A stretch of 64,000 nucleotides of DNA. Origin: a virus. The notes under the pieces are model-generated. The model was not told the DNA's origin and ran no database searches. It worked only from the letters and a program-made list of their open reading frames with translations. Where the stretch lies: the IMG/VR virus record IMGVR_UViG_3300021963_000001, positions 62,001 to 126,000 of that record; one strand, written 5' to 3'. Shown here piece by piece: positions 41,346 through 49,633 of this stretch. The position numbers and the translations under genes are program-made. Numbering within the stretch: position 1 is the stretch's first letter; every line of letters begins with the position of its first letter.

Positions 41346-42414
41346 AGGACACCCCCAAGGTTTCGCAAATCTTTTGGGCGGCAGTTTCCCAGGAGAGTTT
41401 TTTGGCTGTGTCGATGCCGACTTCGTTCAAACTCATGACGCCTTCCTTCCGTAGACGATGCATGGTTTTCATGCCGTTTGCCAAAGCCTCGATGGTTAAT
41501 TGTGTGAGTTGGTGCCAATTTCCGTTGCCGAAAAACCATTTGCCATCCCAGGCTTTTTCTTTGCCGCCGACAGGAACAAGTATGGAGTTCTCGCCATTGA
41601 GGTAATCGGTATGGGCGGTCACCGGGGTGGCAATCACATGTCGCCCCATAGACAGAAGCTCAAGTGCCTCTAGATTCCAACCTTCCCCGCGACTGGGAAA
41701 GACTCCGCAGTGACAGGTGGCAAAAAGATCAGCGACTTCTTTGTGGGTCTGCAATCGCATGGGGATGCGAATCTTGCTTCCAAGCAGCGATTTCTTGTAG
41801 TAGTCCACCCATTCGTTTGTTTCTTCCGGCGACAAGAAGGGGTTGTCGCACAGCATGACCAATTCCACATCATCATCGGGGCCGAAAGCCCGCATGAAAG
41901 CCTGGAGAAGGACATCGTGACCCTTGCGAATTTCCCATTTCCCAGCGTTGATAAACCGAGTAGGGCCGCCAACAGGCAAGGGTTTCTCGGCGAATACTTC
42001 GCGATCAACACCGCAATGGATTGTTTCAATTTGACTGGTCACGCCGTTTTTGCGCATGACCTCCTTGGCCCAGTTCCCAAAGGCAAAAACATAATCCATT
42101 TGATTGAGTTGGTAGACTTCTTCCAGCTTCAGCGTGTCCAGCTCAAAGAATGTGGCTGCGGAACGCTTGCCGCGGGTAGGATGTTGCGCCAAATCCCAAG
42201 CATGCCATAGACGAAAAGATGGCGTGTGAGCGTTGTAAAATTTGGCCCGCTCCGAAGCTTTTTGAAAAAGCTCAAGCTCGTCGCTTGGGACAACAGCATT
42301 GCCAATAGGAAACAGAGACGGTTCAGTCCCGATTTTGTGAAATGCTTTTACCAAATTTCGGCCAACAGTTCCGTAACCCAAATCGTTGACGGGCGTGCAG
42401 ACATTGATCGCCAT
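41335..42414 (-). CDS. Family 4 (GT-B) glycosyltransferase
   Basis: The 359-residue product starts with the GT-B fold (MAINVCTPVNDLGYGTVGRN) and includes the donor-binding stretch FPSRGEGWNLEALELLSMGRHVI with E-x7-E. TRFINAGKWEIRKGHDVLL is the linker strand. Its start overlaps the upstream stop as TGATG with GGAGG nearby. It belongs to a second glycan cassette with the two genes upstream. Confidence 0.8.
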   Translation of the reverse strand: MAINVCTPVNDLGYGTVGRNLVKAFHKIGTEPSLFPIGNAVVPSDELELFQKASERAKFYNAHTPSFRLWHAWDLAQHPTRGKRSAATFFELDTLKLEEVYQLNQMDYVFAFGNWAKEVMRKNGVTSQIETIHCGVDREVFAEKPLPVGGPTRFINAGKWEIRKGHDVLLQAFMRAFGPDDDVELVMLCDNPFLSPEETNEWVDYYKKSLLGSKIRIPMRLQTHKEVADLFATCHCGVFPSRGEGWNLEALELLSMGRHVIATPVTAHTDYLNGENSILVPVGGKEKAWDGKWFFGNGNWHQLTQLTIEALANGMKTMHRLRKEGVMSLNEVGIDTAKKLSWETAAQKICETLGVSYVL

Positions 42415-43283
42415 CAATTTCCTCCGTGAAAATACTGCTTGCAATTTCCCCAGTAGGGATGGTCGGCTGAGGTTGCATTCCCATAAACGCAGTAATGACT
42501 AGTGAAATGAATGCCGTGGTTTATATGGACTGATGGGTTTTGACTTTCCCATGTCAGTCGCGTGTGATTTTGTGGTTCGACCAGCCCAGCATTGGTATGG
42601 ATGGCGTTGGGGAGGATTGATTCCAGATGGCGAATTGCGTCGTTAAAACGCAAGGTCATTTGATGGAAGGGTTGGTCGTGTTGTTTGCGGGGTTGAAAGC
42701 CCTCCCGACAAACCCCCTGGTAATTCATGTTGGTCATCACTTCCCCGTCAGAAAAAACGGGGAATTTGAAATAGTCCATGGGATAAAGAACATCATGTTC
42801 CAAGAAGGAAACATATTCGTATTTGGCCATTGATCTGGCGGCGTATAAACATTGCAAAATTTGCAGGACTTGATTGAGGTGGGAGAGTGTCTGCGTCCAA
42901 GAATAGACTTCAGTGAAGGGATTGCCGGGTATCGATTTCCACGGGCAAGTAACGACATCAGCCCCGCAAAAATCGCTGGCTTTTTTGATTGACTCAAGAG
43001 ATTTCAAGATGCTAGTTTCGCAGCCCGCAGGATTGTAGGTATAAAAAACCCCCAATCTTGTGGCCGTTCGCTTGGGCAGGGTGACATATTCCCCTTCGGT
43101 AACTCTGAGAGTTTCCTGCTCGTCGCCAATCTGGTAGGCCAGATCAAAAGTTTTGACGGTGCCTGGCTGGGGGTCGCCAAAGACATGATTCCCGACCCGG
43201 AAAAACAACAGGCCTTCCTTGACCAAGAACTTGACCGTATCAGTGACATCGCGTTGACCGTAAGTTGCCCTAAGAATTTTCAT
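42414..43283 (-). CDS. DUF3395-like domain fused to GT-A-type region
   Basis: Residues 1-75 (KILRATYGQRDVTDTVKFL, FGDPQPGTVKTFDLAYQIG, EGEYVTLP) match the DUF3395-type module I recall from bacterial and chaperone-related proteins. Residues 90-289 have a GT-A-like pattern, with EYVSFLEHDVLYPMDYF as the HDV/DxD strand. The start at 43283 gives TGATG with the upstream stop and GAGGG seven bases ahead. The DUF3395-like part may sense or bind the acceptor; no precedent for this exact fusion is known to me. Confidence 0.55.
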   Translation of the reverse strand: MKILRATYGQRDVTDTVKFLVKEGLLFFRVGNHVFGDPQPGTVKTFDLAYQIGDEQETLRVTEGEYVTLPKRTATRLGVFYTYNPAGCETSILKSLESIKKASDFCGADVVTCPWKSIPGNPFTEVYSWTQTLSHLNQVLQILQCLYAARSMAKYEYVSFLEHDVLYPMDYFKFPVFSDGEVMTNMNYQGVCREGFQPRKQHDQPFHQMTLRFNDAIRHLESILPNAIHTNAGLVEPQNHTRLTWESQNPSVHINHGIHFTSHYCVYGNATSADHPYWGNCKQYFHGGN

Positions 43284-44014
43284 CAGGCGCCCTCGCCTGC
43301 TTTTTTGAGATGGCAATAATCCTGCGCCCAATGAGTTTGCAGTACGATCTCGCCTGTCCTGAGCCGCCCCTCCTGATTCTTCTGGGAGACATATTCCTTG
43401 ACGGAATGGCTGACAGAATCGTTGTCCCATTTACTAACGTGGTAATTCCCAGTGACGTCCCAGCGGTAAATGTAAAAATAGTCAGACTGGGGTATTTCGG
43501 TGCTGAAGTGGCCGTATTCCTTGTAGAGGTCGTAGATCAGTTTCCGATCCACATTCATCCGATCCACTTCCTCGTAGCCACCGACCCCCCAAAAGGTATC
43601 CCGGTGAATGGCTAAGCAAGAGTGAAAAAGGTTGTAGGCCGGCTCGACTAAATTTTCCGCCGACAGGTAGAAGGCATTCCAGGTGTGGAACAAGCCATTT
43701 TTGAGGCGTTCAATGCTGTAGGAAAGCCGGTGGGGCAAAAAGATGTCGTCATCGTCCCAGACACACAGCACTTCTCCTGTCGCCGCCTTGGCTGTCAGAT
43801 TGAACTTGCGGCCCAGACAACAGACCTCTTCAGGCAGATTGACAATGCGAACCTGGGGATGATCAAAGATTAGCTTTTGTGAGGGGAGATCGTTGACAAT
43901 AACCAATTCCTTCTCGCCCAAGTAATCTTGGATAAGAAAGGAATGGATGGCCTCCTCTAAGCATTCGGGACGGCCGTAGGTTGGGCAAAGACAACTGACC
44001 TTGGGCAAACTCAC
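43283..44014 (-). CDS. Family 2 glycosyltransferase (GTG start)
   Basis: The 243-residue enzyme has CLCPTYGRPECLEEAI, LVIVNDLPSQKL, LCVWDDDDIFLPH (DxD-type) and VGGYEEVDRMNVDRKL. A GTG at 44014 with AGGA upstream sets the start. The domain order is GT2. It shares TGATG with the DUF3395 fusion, so the two may act in one chain-building pathway. Confidence 0.8.
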   Translation of the reverse strand: MSLPKVSCLCPTYGRPECLEEAIHSFLIQDYLGEKELVIVNDLPSQKLIFDHPQVRIVNLPEEVCCLGRKFNLTAKAATGEVLCVWDDDDIFLPHRLSYSIERLKNGLFHTWNAFYLSAENLVEPAYNLFHSCLAIHRDTFWGVGGYEEVDRMNVDRKLIYDLYKEYGHFSTEIPQSDYFYIYRWDVTGNYHVSKWDNDSVSHSVKEYVSQKNQEGRLRTGEIVLQTHWAQDYCHLKKAGEGA

Positions 44015-44079
44015 AGATTGTTCCTGTCAGGAGAAATATAATGTCTCTGACAGAATGATAGATAGGATGCTACAAAGGA

Positions 44080-44259
44080 TCAATTATCATTTTTGTTTGG
44101 AATTTCAATCACGCGGACATTGCGATAACCTTCCTGGATGTAGTCATCGGCCCGCTTCCAGGCTTTTTGCCAACCCATACCCCGATCTGGAAAAGACGCC
44201 AGCTTGACAGACCGGCGTTTTTCTGGGGGCGTCCCGTGTACCTCGTACACAGCAGACAT
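44080..44259 (-). CDS. Small hypothetical protein (59 aa)
   Basis: An ATG-started frame with 59 codons: the product begins MSAVYEVHGTPPEKRRS and ends VIEIPNKNDN, with a helical middle (GMGWQKAWKRADDYIQEG). GGTGACCC precedes the start. It lies between a GT2 gene and the membrane-helix gene. The continuous frame and beta-helix-beta look support a real gene. Confidence 0.5.
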   Translation of the reverse strand: MSAVYEVHGTPPEKRRSVKLASFPDRGMGWQKAWKRADDYIQEGYRNVRVIEIPNKNDN

Positions 44260-44275
44260 GGGTCACCCGCCTTTT

Positions 44276-44605
44276 TTAGATTTTGGCAGTTTCTTCAGCT
44301 TGTTTTTCTAGCTTGTGAAACTGGCGGCTGTGATTCCGAACATTGATGTTTATTTCGGCCATGTTTTGGGCCAACATGTCCTGATTTCGGACGAGAAGGT
44401 CCTGATTACGGACAATCAGGTCTTGGTTGTCGGAGATTTTCTCGACCGCCCCGCTGATCTTGTCGAGGAATTGAATGTGACGATTGGCGACAGGAAGTAA
44501 AATCTTATCGGCAGCCCAGTTAACTGACCGATAAAGCGCCCATCCACAAATGGCAAGCAGGGTGATCGGAAGGCCAAAACGCTCAAGAATAACTAGATAA
44601 TCCAT
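44276..44605 (-). CDS. Membrane-anchored coiled-coil protein
   Basis: From an ATG at 44605 with GGAGG eight bases upstream, the 109-residue product has one membrane segment (LPITLLAICGWALYRSVNW) near residues 12-30 and then a heptad helix with near-identical units (NQDLIVRNQDLLVRNQDML). Holin- or spanin-like topology is possible; the coiled coil may oligomerise. No family was recognised. Confidence 0.6.
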   Translation of the reverse strand: MDYLVILERFGLPITLLAICGWALYRSVNWAADKILLPVANRHIQFLDKISGAVEKISDNQDLIVRNQDLLVRNQDMLAQNMAEININVRNHSRQFHKLEKQAEETAKI

Positions 44606-44657
44606 GGCCAAGCCTCCGACGGTGCCAGGTAGGGATTGCCTACCCAGCAATACACCG

Positions 44658-44933
44658 TCAGCTTGCCGTAACCCCCTTCAAAATGGAGGTTTGCAGCCAG
44701 CCACGAATGAGCATGTTTTCCATGCATTGGGCGACTTCTTTCGCCCCTCCCCGGATGGGTCCGTCATCCGGATGTTTCTTAACCCAGGACAGCACAATGT
44801 CGGCCATTTGGCGGGCAGAAACCGGACCTTCAGGCATGAGACTATAGATCAGACTTTCCGTCGGAGTGTCGAATCTGGTCGATGGTCTCTTGGCCGACTT
44901 CACGAAATACACGGTCTGGTTCAGGCTCATCAT
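44658..44933 (-). CDS. Hypothetical protein (91 aa)
   Basis: Strong GGAGGATAG site before ATGATG. The product (MSLNQTVYFVKSAKRPSTRFDTP) has a helical region (ARQMADIVLSWVKKHP, EVAQCMENMLIRGW). It overlaps the DUF5522 gene by 92 bp. Function unknown. Confidence 0.5.
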   Translation of the reverse strand: MMSLNQTVYFVKSAKRPSTRFDTPTESLIYSLMPEGPVSARQMADIVLSWVKKHPDDGPIRGGAKEVAQCMENMLIRGWLQTSILKGVTAS

Positions 44934-45075
44934 CTATCCTCCTACCCATATTGACCGGGTAAGGGCAGTGACGGCACCCGCCATGACAACATTTTCCGCG
45001 ACTTAGGAGGTAAGTCCTTGTCAGAACATAACTTCCGTTTTCAATATAATAATCGCGGCCTTCTACTAAGTTCAC
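44842..45075 (-). CDS. DUF5522-like protein (GTG start)
   Basis: A GTG at 45075 makes a GTGA overlap with the previous stop. The product has NLVEGRDYYIENGSYVLTRTYLLSRG (given in pieces: LVEGRDYYIENG, YVLTRTYLLSRG) followed by KCCHGGCRHCPYP, the four-cysteine DUF5522 pattern. The C-terminal tail after the cysteines is extra. It may bind a metal ion; function is unknown. Confidence 0.65.
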   Translation of the reverse strand: MNLVEGRDYYIENGSYVLTRTYLLSRGKCCHGGCRHCPYPVNMGRRIDDEPEPDRVFREVGQETIDQIRHSDGKSDL

Positions 45076-45428
45076 GAAAGCGTCAACAGATAGAGTGTTT
45101 TGTAAGACAAAGCTAGGGCGTTGTCGATAATGTTTTGATGGTAGCTTTGCACCCCAGGAATCATTTGCGGTGCAGCCTTCAGGATAGCGCAAAACTCTTT
45201 CAGGTAGGCTGAAAAATCCACATTGGCCGGGACATTCATTGGCGCATCCAGGTTCAAGATGCCATATTCGCCCTGGATCACTTCGGCCAGCTCATCAGCA
45301 ATAGCCAGAATGCCATCATAAAACTCGTTAGATGCTTTGTGTGCCGCAAAAGAACGGGTCGCCAAATGAAAATGGTGAGCAACCTGCCTAGCTTCAAATA
45401 ACTTATGAATCAGGGTGGAGAAATCCAT
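45072..45428 (-). CDS. Dps/ferritin-like helical phage protein (DUF5856-like)
   Basis: The 118-residue product has ARQVAHHFHLATRSFAAHKASN, in pieces, and DGILAIADELAEVIQGEYG, the helices of DUF5856-like, Dps-type proteins common in phages. Metal-binding residues of true Dps are partly kept (HHFHLA, E-x-D-E). It may pack as a four-helix bundle; metal use unproven. Confidence 0.55.
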   Translation of the reverse strand: MDFSTLIHKLFEARQVAHHFHLATRSFAAHKASNEFYDGILAIADELAEVIQGEYGILNLDAPMNVPANVDFSAYLKEFCAILKAAPQMIPGVQSYHQNIIDNALALSYKTLYLLTLS

Positions 45429-45443
45429 GGGATTAAACCTCTT

Positions 45444-45710
45444 TTATTGAATGCTGTCGCCGAGAAAGAATTTACCAATAGAGGTAGCGGCGGGTGGGTT
45501 GGTCTGCTTGATACTGACTTGCGACGCAGTAGGAGTCTCTACTCCGCTAGGCATAACGGAATAGTCAGCACCGAAAGCGACCTTTTTGAGGATTTGCTTT
45601 TGCTCGGCATAGAACTGCTCGGTAATGACCTGAGTGTTCTGGGTGAGCGCACCCGACCCGTGGGGAACCATCTGGCCGGAAACAACAGGATTGCCGTAAA
45701 GATCGGGCAT
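45444..45710 (-). CDS. Small hypothetical protein (88 aa)
   Basis: A polar, low-complexity product (MPDLYGNPVVSGQMVPHGSG, ILKKVAFGADYSVMPSG). GAGGATC site and a hairpin just upstream (45722-45756). Function unknown; could be a virion-associated small protein. Confidence 0.45.
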   Translation of the reverse strand: MPDLYGNPVVSGQMVPHGSGALTQNTQVITEQFYAEQKQILKKVAFGADYSVMPSGVETPTASQVSIKQTNPPAATSIGKFFLGDSIQ

Positions 45711-45721
45711 TTTTTGATCCT

Positions 45722-45756
45722 CGGGGGGTGTAAACCGTAAGGTAATACACCACCCC
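45722..45756 (-). promoter_or_regulatory. Leader hairpin before the 88-aa gene
   Basis: GGTGTA/TACACC plus outer G/C runs form an inverted repeat with ACC/GGT inside, between the genes at 45771 and 45444-45710. No U-run follows on the minus strand. It may attenuate or stabilise the downstream message. Confidence 0.45.
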
Positions 45757-45770
45757 CAAGGACTGAAAAA

Positions 45771-46064
45771 TTAAACGGCTGCCTTGCTTTTAACCAGATC
45801 AGTTTTGATTAGGTTGAGTCGTCCTATCAGTGTGTTCAGCGCAGCGATATCAATTGGCTTGCCGTGTTTCCTTTTTAGTTTCTTGAGCTTTACCCCCAAA
45901 GTTCGATAGGATGAAGCCCTAGACAAAACAATTTCTTTAGCCATCATTGGCGCATTTTTTGTCTTTGCCAGAGCCTTCATTTTATCGACAACTTCTGAGA
46001 CAGTATTGCTAGTTTCCCAGGCAAGAACAAATTCTTCGGGCGAAATCTTGTAATCAGTCTTCAT
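45771..46064 (-). CDS. Small hypothetical protein (97 aa)
   Basis: An ATG at 46064 follows GGAGGTGG. The product (MKTDYKISPEEFVLAWE) is helical and Lys-rich (LKKLKRKHGKPIDIAAL, NLIKTDLVKSKAAV). It resembles the small NTD helices of regulators; no family recognised. It is the only gene between two terminators on this stretch. Confidence 0.5.
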   Translation of the reverse strand: MKTDYKISPEEFVLAWETSNTVSEVVDKMKALAKTKNAPMMAKEIVLSRASSYRTLGVKLKKLKRKHGKPIDIAALNTLIGRLNLIKTDLVKSKAAV

Positions 46065-46295
46065 ATCCCACCTCCGTAGTAAAAACCTCCCACTCCAACA
46101 TTCGATTACGACAAAAATCCTATTGATGAACACCATCAATAATTTTTATCGCCAATTTAGCATCAAGAGTTTTTGACCAATCGTCAAGGGGTGACTTGTA
46201 TTTAATAAGATTATATCTTTTGTTATAATAAAGTATAAAGCCCGCCAGAATTACTCTGGCGGGCAATTGCATTTTAGTGACTTGCCGACCGGATA
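46065..46295 (-). promoter_or_regulatory. AT-rich intergenic region carrying a terminator
   Basis: This 231-bp gap has no coding frame. The minus-strand part nearest 46064 is AT-rich and could hold the promoter of the 97-aa gene; no 17-18 bp-spaced sigma70 pair was certain. The 46230-46264 terminator lies inside it. Confidence 0.5.
46230..46264 (-). terminator. Intrinsic terminator after the DUF932-like gene
   Basis: GCCCGCCAGA pairs with TCTGGCGGGC around a 5-base loop, followed by TTTATACTTT on the minus strand. It lies 32 bp past the stop of 46296-47480. Confidence 0.8.
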
Positions 46296-47480
46296 TTAAA
46301 CAGCAAGCCCCAAAACTTTATCCACAGCTTCAGAACGCATGGCTTTTGCTCTGGCCTTTAGGTTGTCCCAATCATTGAGACTAAGTCCGGCCAAGCGACC
46401 TCCGATAGTATCGAAAGCGTACCATTGCTCGTTACTTAGACTTTGTCCGGCGCGAGTGAAGGCATTCACCACCCCAAACAAAGTATTCTTGGAAGAATCT
46501 GCCGCCAAAACTTCTTCCTGGTAAGCAGCCAAGACCTTAGACATCGGTTCTTTGGTGACTTTAAACTCCTGAGCCAGAGCGGCGAAAACCGGATAGATGG
46601 AACCACTATCCCATTTCTTGGATCGTGTTTCCAACAACTGACCAATACCGCGAGGCAGGAGGGGGATTTGAGTCTCCAAGTTGCCTCGGATGGCGACATA
46701 GAGAACTTCGTAATCTGGCTGGCCGTTGTGGCGCATCTTGAGGGCAATGCCCTTGGTTTGATCCCAGATGCAACCATTTTGGCAGATAGCCCTAAAAACT
46801 GACGGCAACGAGGAAAGGTGTCGCAGGCCAATCTCGGAATTGCCAACGGAGAGCATCCCGCCGTAGTCGCTATCTGATTCTTTCCGGATAGAATCGGGAA
46901 TAAGGACATTGCCATAAATGGTGTCGGCATCTCCTCTCCAATGCGAAAGAAGGCCGTTGGGGATGATTTCTTTGAGGGTTTTCAACAGCCACTCATTATC
47001 AACTTCCATGTAGCGTTCGCTCAAAACGGCACGGAGAGTGCCGTCTTCACGGGTGCGCCAAAGAAGATTCTTTTCCTGATTGAGGTGGCGAAGACCATTC
47101 TCTATCACTCGCACAAGAACTTCATGATCTTGTGGGTCTTTGCTGCCGTACAATTTGGTTGGCAGGAAATTGCCGACCCCAGCCCAGCGGGCCATCTGAT
47201 TAAGAGCGTGAGAAGTCGGACGGAACTCTTTGCCTGAATCATGGTCTCGGATGACCATGTTTCCAATGCTGTCCAGGCTAGGACGAAACTGAGAGACAGG
47301 CGCCTCAAAGTCCACATTTTTGGACCGGCCCTCATAGAGCTTTTCCAAGCCCTGGTCAAAGGTGATGCATTTGTCCAACCATTTTCGGCTGACATTCTTG
47401 AAGCCGTCTTTGCTTCCCATTTCTTGGTTCTGGTGAACAAAATCGCCATTTTTACCGCTGCCAACAAGTGTATCGCTCAT
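46296..47480 (-). CDS. DUF932-like phage/plasmid protein
   Basis: The 394-residue product contains FRPTSHALNQMARWAGVG, LLWRTREDGTLRAVLSERY and LRHLSSLPSVFRAICQNGC (in pieces), the DUF932-type signatures found in phages and plasmids. No activity is known. A sigma70-like promoter lies just upstream and a terminator just downstream, so it is a monocistronic unit, unlike the packed operons around it. Confidence 0.65.
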   Translation of the reverse strand: MSDTLVGSGKNGDFVHQNQEMGSKDGFKNVSRKWLDKCITFDQGLEKLYEGRSKNVDFEAPVSQFRPSLDSIGNMVIRDHDSGKEFRPTSHALNQMARWAGVGNFLPTKLYGSKDPQDHEVLVRVIENGLRHLNQEKNLLWRTREDGTLRAVLSERYMEVDNEWLLKTLKEIIPNGLLSHWRGDADTIYGNVLIPDSIRKESDSDYGGMLSVGNSEIGLRHLSSLPSVFRAICQNGCIWDQTKGIALKMRHNGQPDYEVLYVAIRGNLETQIPLLPRGIGQLLETRSKKWDSGSIYPVFAALAQEFKVTKEPMSKVLAAYQEEVLAADSSKNTLFGVVNAFTRAGQSLSNEQWYAFDTIGGRLAGLSLNDWDNLKARAKAMRSEAVDKVLGLAV

Positions 47481-47540
47481 CTTGAACCTTGCTCCACTTA
47501 TCCCACTCTTGACGGTTGCTCCAATGCTTCCGCCTCACAC

Positions 47541-47570
47541 ATACTATGACAACCCATACAGACTTGACAA
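47541..47570 (-). promoter_or_regulatory. Candidate sigma70 promoter for the DUF932-like gene
   Basis: TTGTCA at 47565-47570 and TAGTAT at 47541-47546 are 18 bp apart on the minus strand, 60 bp before the gene start. Close to the TTGACA/TATAAT consensus. Confidence 0.6.
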
Positions 47571-47616
47571 TAGGATTTTACTAATTTTGTTTGTTTGGCT
47601 AAATAATCGAATTATT

Positions 47617-47649
47617 AAAAAAGCACCCTCCACCAAAGTGAAGAGTGCT
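47617..47649 (-). terminator. Intrinsic terminator after the second sigma-like gene
   Basis: AGCACTCT and AGGGTGCT pair (G-U allowed) around a loop and are followed by TTTTTT on the minus strand. It lies 30 bp past the stop of 47679-48197. Confidence 0.7.
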
Positions 47650-47678
47650 ACGAAGGAGTTTTTCAGTAAAACTACCGC

Positions 47679-48197
47679 CTAAAACTTACCTTTGCTCATC
47701 AGTTTCAAGCGCAACTCGCGAACCTGGCCAAATATCTGATGAATTCTTTGCTTAGATAAGCCGATTTCTCGGACAATATCTATGACATTGTTGCCACGCC
47801 TGACCATCTCAATTACCTGCCGGTTTTTCTCGCTCAGTCGCCTCATGAGAACTTCAGGTCTATCGTCATATTCTTCTGGATAAAAAACAGCATCGTAATC
47901 AGCAATATCATGGGCGGCTTTCTGCTTCCTCTCTTTTTTGTAAACATCCAGAAAAGTCCACCTCAAACACTTAGTCAGATAAGTCAAAAAATTCGTCTTC
48001 CGACTAGCGTCATAGCTCTGCATTGCCCGCCAAAGAGCAATTCCAGCAATGTGAACAGCTTCTTCTTTTCCGAGCTTGCCGACCCAATTTTGACTGCACT
48101 TATGCAGACAAGCTTCGTATTTTTTGTAATACTCGCTGTACTCTTGGTCGGACACTTCCCGGACTGGCTTGACGCCAATAATGCTTGCTAAACTCAT
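47679..48197 (-). CDS. ECF-type sigma factor (second of three)
   Basis: The 172-residue product has region 2-like HIAGIALWRAMQSYDASRKTNFLTYL and region 4-like SEKNRQVIEMVRRGNNVIDIVREIGLSKQ (given in shortened pieces: ALWRAMQSYDA, SEKNRQVIEMV, DIVREIGLSK). It starts TAATG against the upstream stop with GGAGGCGAG. It is the last gene of its transcript, which ends at 47617-47649. Possibly an anti-early or late-gene regulator; which promoters it reads is unknown. Confidence 0.6.
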   Translation of the reverse strand: MSLASIIGVKPVREVSDQEYSEYYKKYEACLHKCSQNWVGKLGKEEAVHIAGIALWRAMQSYDASRKTNFLTYLTKCLRWTFLDVYKKERKQKAAHDIADYDAVFYPEEYDDRPEVLMRRLSEKNRQVIEMVRRGNNVIDIVREIGLSKQRIHQIFGQVRELRLKLMSKGKF

Positions 48198-48526
48198 TAC
48201 TCGCCTCCTTTCGCAATCACAGGAGAGGGGGCGGTGTGACCAAATTGTTTGACAGCGGCGTGATACCCCTCGACATATCCGGTGGCGTGATCTGAATTGC
48301 CAGATTTTAAAAGGGCGTCGCGGTAACCATCTTCGTAGCTAGGCTTGGAGCGGATTTCTGCCAACTCATCATTGAGCAGTTGGCCTCGCTGTTTTTCTAT
48401 GTTGTAGCTGGCCTCCAACGCCTGGAGCCTATATTGCATGTGCTGACGCGGGGGAATGGTAAAAAACCAAAGGCATGTCGCCCATCCCAGCACGCCAACA
48501 AGAATCAATATGTTTTTCAGACTCAC
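48197..48526 (-). CDS. Single-pass membrane protein (GTG start)
   Basis: GTG at 48526 overlaps the upstream stop as GTGA. The 109-residue product has one membrane helix at residues 4-22 (NILILVGVLGWATCLWF) and a soluble helical rest (LEASYNIEKQRGQLLNDELAEI). An Rz- or lysis-protein-like role is possible; no lysis motif is firm. Confidence 0.5.
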   Translation of the reverse strand: MSLKNILILVGVLGWATCLWFFTIPPRQHMQYRLQALEASYNIEKQRGQLLNDELAEIRSKPSYEDGYRDALLKSGNSDHATGYVEGYHAAVKQFGHTAPSPVIAKGGE

Positions 48527-48954
48527 GGCCTATTCTCCACCTTTTTCAACAACCACCGACAATCCCCCACCACATCTGCATTCCAGCTACGAAAGCTAAA
48601 CAAATGACCCAGGGATAGGTGGCAAATTGGACAAAGCGTGATCAGATTATTCTGATCCAGCTCAAGTTCGGGTTTCAGGTGGAACGGTTCCACATGATGG
48701 ACCTGAACCTGTTTCAACCTTCCGCAACCTGAGCAGGCCGGGAAAAGTTCTAGGTGTCTTTTTCTGACTCCGGGCCATTGCGGCGACCTTGGTTGTGCGC
48801 CATAGACATCTGGAGCGTCCAAAGCCCCCAGCATGTTGATCAATAAATCGGTTAACTGATCCAATGTTTGAGCAGAAACAACAACAGGCCTCCCTTCGTT
48901 GTCGCCAACAAAAAAAAGCCCGTCATCGCCCAAGCAAACACGGTACAAAATCAC
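48523..48954 (-). CDS. HNH endonuclease
   Basis: The 143-residue product has a C-terminal HNH domain: PACSGCGRLKQVQVHHVEPF (zinc site and the HH dyad), LDQNNLITLCPICHLSLGH (Asn and second zinc pair). Spacing is as in phage HNH enzymes. GTG start overlaps the upstream stop as GTGA. It could be a homing or packaging-linked HNH; no terminase is in this window. Confidence 0.8.
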   Translation of the reverse strand: MILYRVCLGDDGLFFVGDNEGRPVVVSAQTLDQLTDLLINMLGALDAPDVYGAQPRSPQWPGVRKRHLELFPACSGCGRLKQVQVHHVEPFHLKPELELDQNNLITLCPICHLSLGHLFSFRSWNADVVGDCRWLLKKVENRP

Positions 48955-49466
48955 TCACCAAGTGAATTACGCAAATCACGCAGAGCTTTTTCGATCAAGG
49001 ACAAAGTTTCAGTCAGGGTGCTGCCCTTGGACTTCTCTTTTTTCTTGCTGGCGCGTGGATGCGCATCAGGCAACAGATCGTTGTCCTGCTTATAGTTGGG
49101 GTTGGACGGCCTGCCGTTTCGCAGCAAATAAAGAAACGCCTTAATTCGATTCAGGCCCCAACGAGTCCTGTCCATGCCTGGCGCATGACTGGTGCTAAAA
49201 GCACCGGCTCCTCGACGGAAGACCGATTTCAGCATGGCCATATTGGCTTTAAACTTGGGATTTTTTGCGTTGTGTTCTTCCATCAGCTTGCGGATTTTCT
49301 TTTCCGTTTCCGCAGAAACTTCAATGGAATCATTAGGCTTAGAAGCAGAGTCTTTGGGATTTTTCTTGCTTCCACGCTTTCTTTCGTCTGGTTTTGCTGG
49401 TTTTTTTCTGGGGTCATTTTTATTTGGTCTGCCATATTGCAAAGCCTTAGCAATTTCTTCGTCCAC
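48951..49466 (-). CDS. Phage head-related-type basic protein (GTG start)
   Basis: The 171-residue product begins after a GTG at 49466 that has AGGAGA upstream; a TTG at 49499 is the alternative. It is Lys-rich and contains FRRGAGAFSTSHAPGMDRTRWGLNRI (in pieces: RGAGAFSTSH, RTRWGLNRI) and NGRPSNPNYKQDNDLLP, a motif set I recall from phage structural proteins. Function uncertain; may bind DNA. Confidence 0.5.
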   Translation of the reverse strand: MDEEIAKALQYGRPNKNDPRKKPAKPDERKRGSKKNPKDSASKPNDSIEVSAETEKKIRKLMEEHNAKNPKFKANMAMLKSVFRRGAGAFSTSHAPGMDRTRWGLNRIKAFLYLLRNGRPSNPNYKQDNDLLPDAHPRASKKKEKSKGSTLTETLSLIEKALRDLRNSLGE

Positions 49467-49504
49467 AACGATTCTCCTGTTGTTAGTGATTTGACTCAAA
49501 ATAA

Positions 49505-49534
49505 AGCATACGATTTTACCTAGGAATCTATCAA
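49505..49534 (-). promoter_or_regulatory. Candidate sigma70 promoter upstream of the basic protein
   Basis: TTGATA at 49529-49534 and TATGCT at 49505-49510 are 18 bp apart on the minus strand, about 39 bp before the GTG start. Confidence 0.5.
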
Positions 49535-49566
49535 GGTATTTTTGTGAGTTTTTTTAAAAAATACCT
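49534..49566 (-). promoter_or_regulatory. A/T-rich inverted repeat
   Basis: AGGTATTTTT and AAAAATACCT pair around a short loop next to the promoter. No classic U-run follows, but the element could terminate transcription from either side or bind a regulator. Confidence 0.4.
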
Positions 49567-49633
49567 AATATTACTAAATTGAATTTTTGATGATTGTTTT
49601 TAGATTGTAAATTGACAGAAAAATAACAAATAT

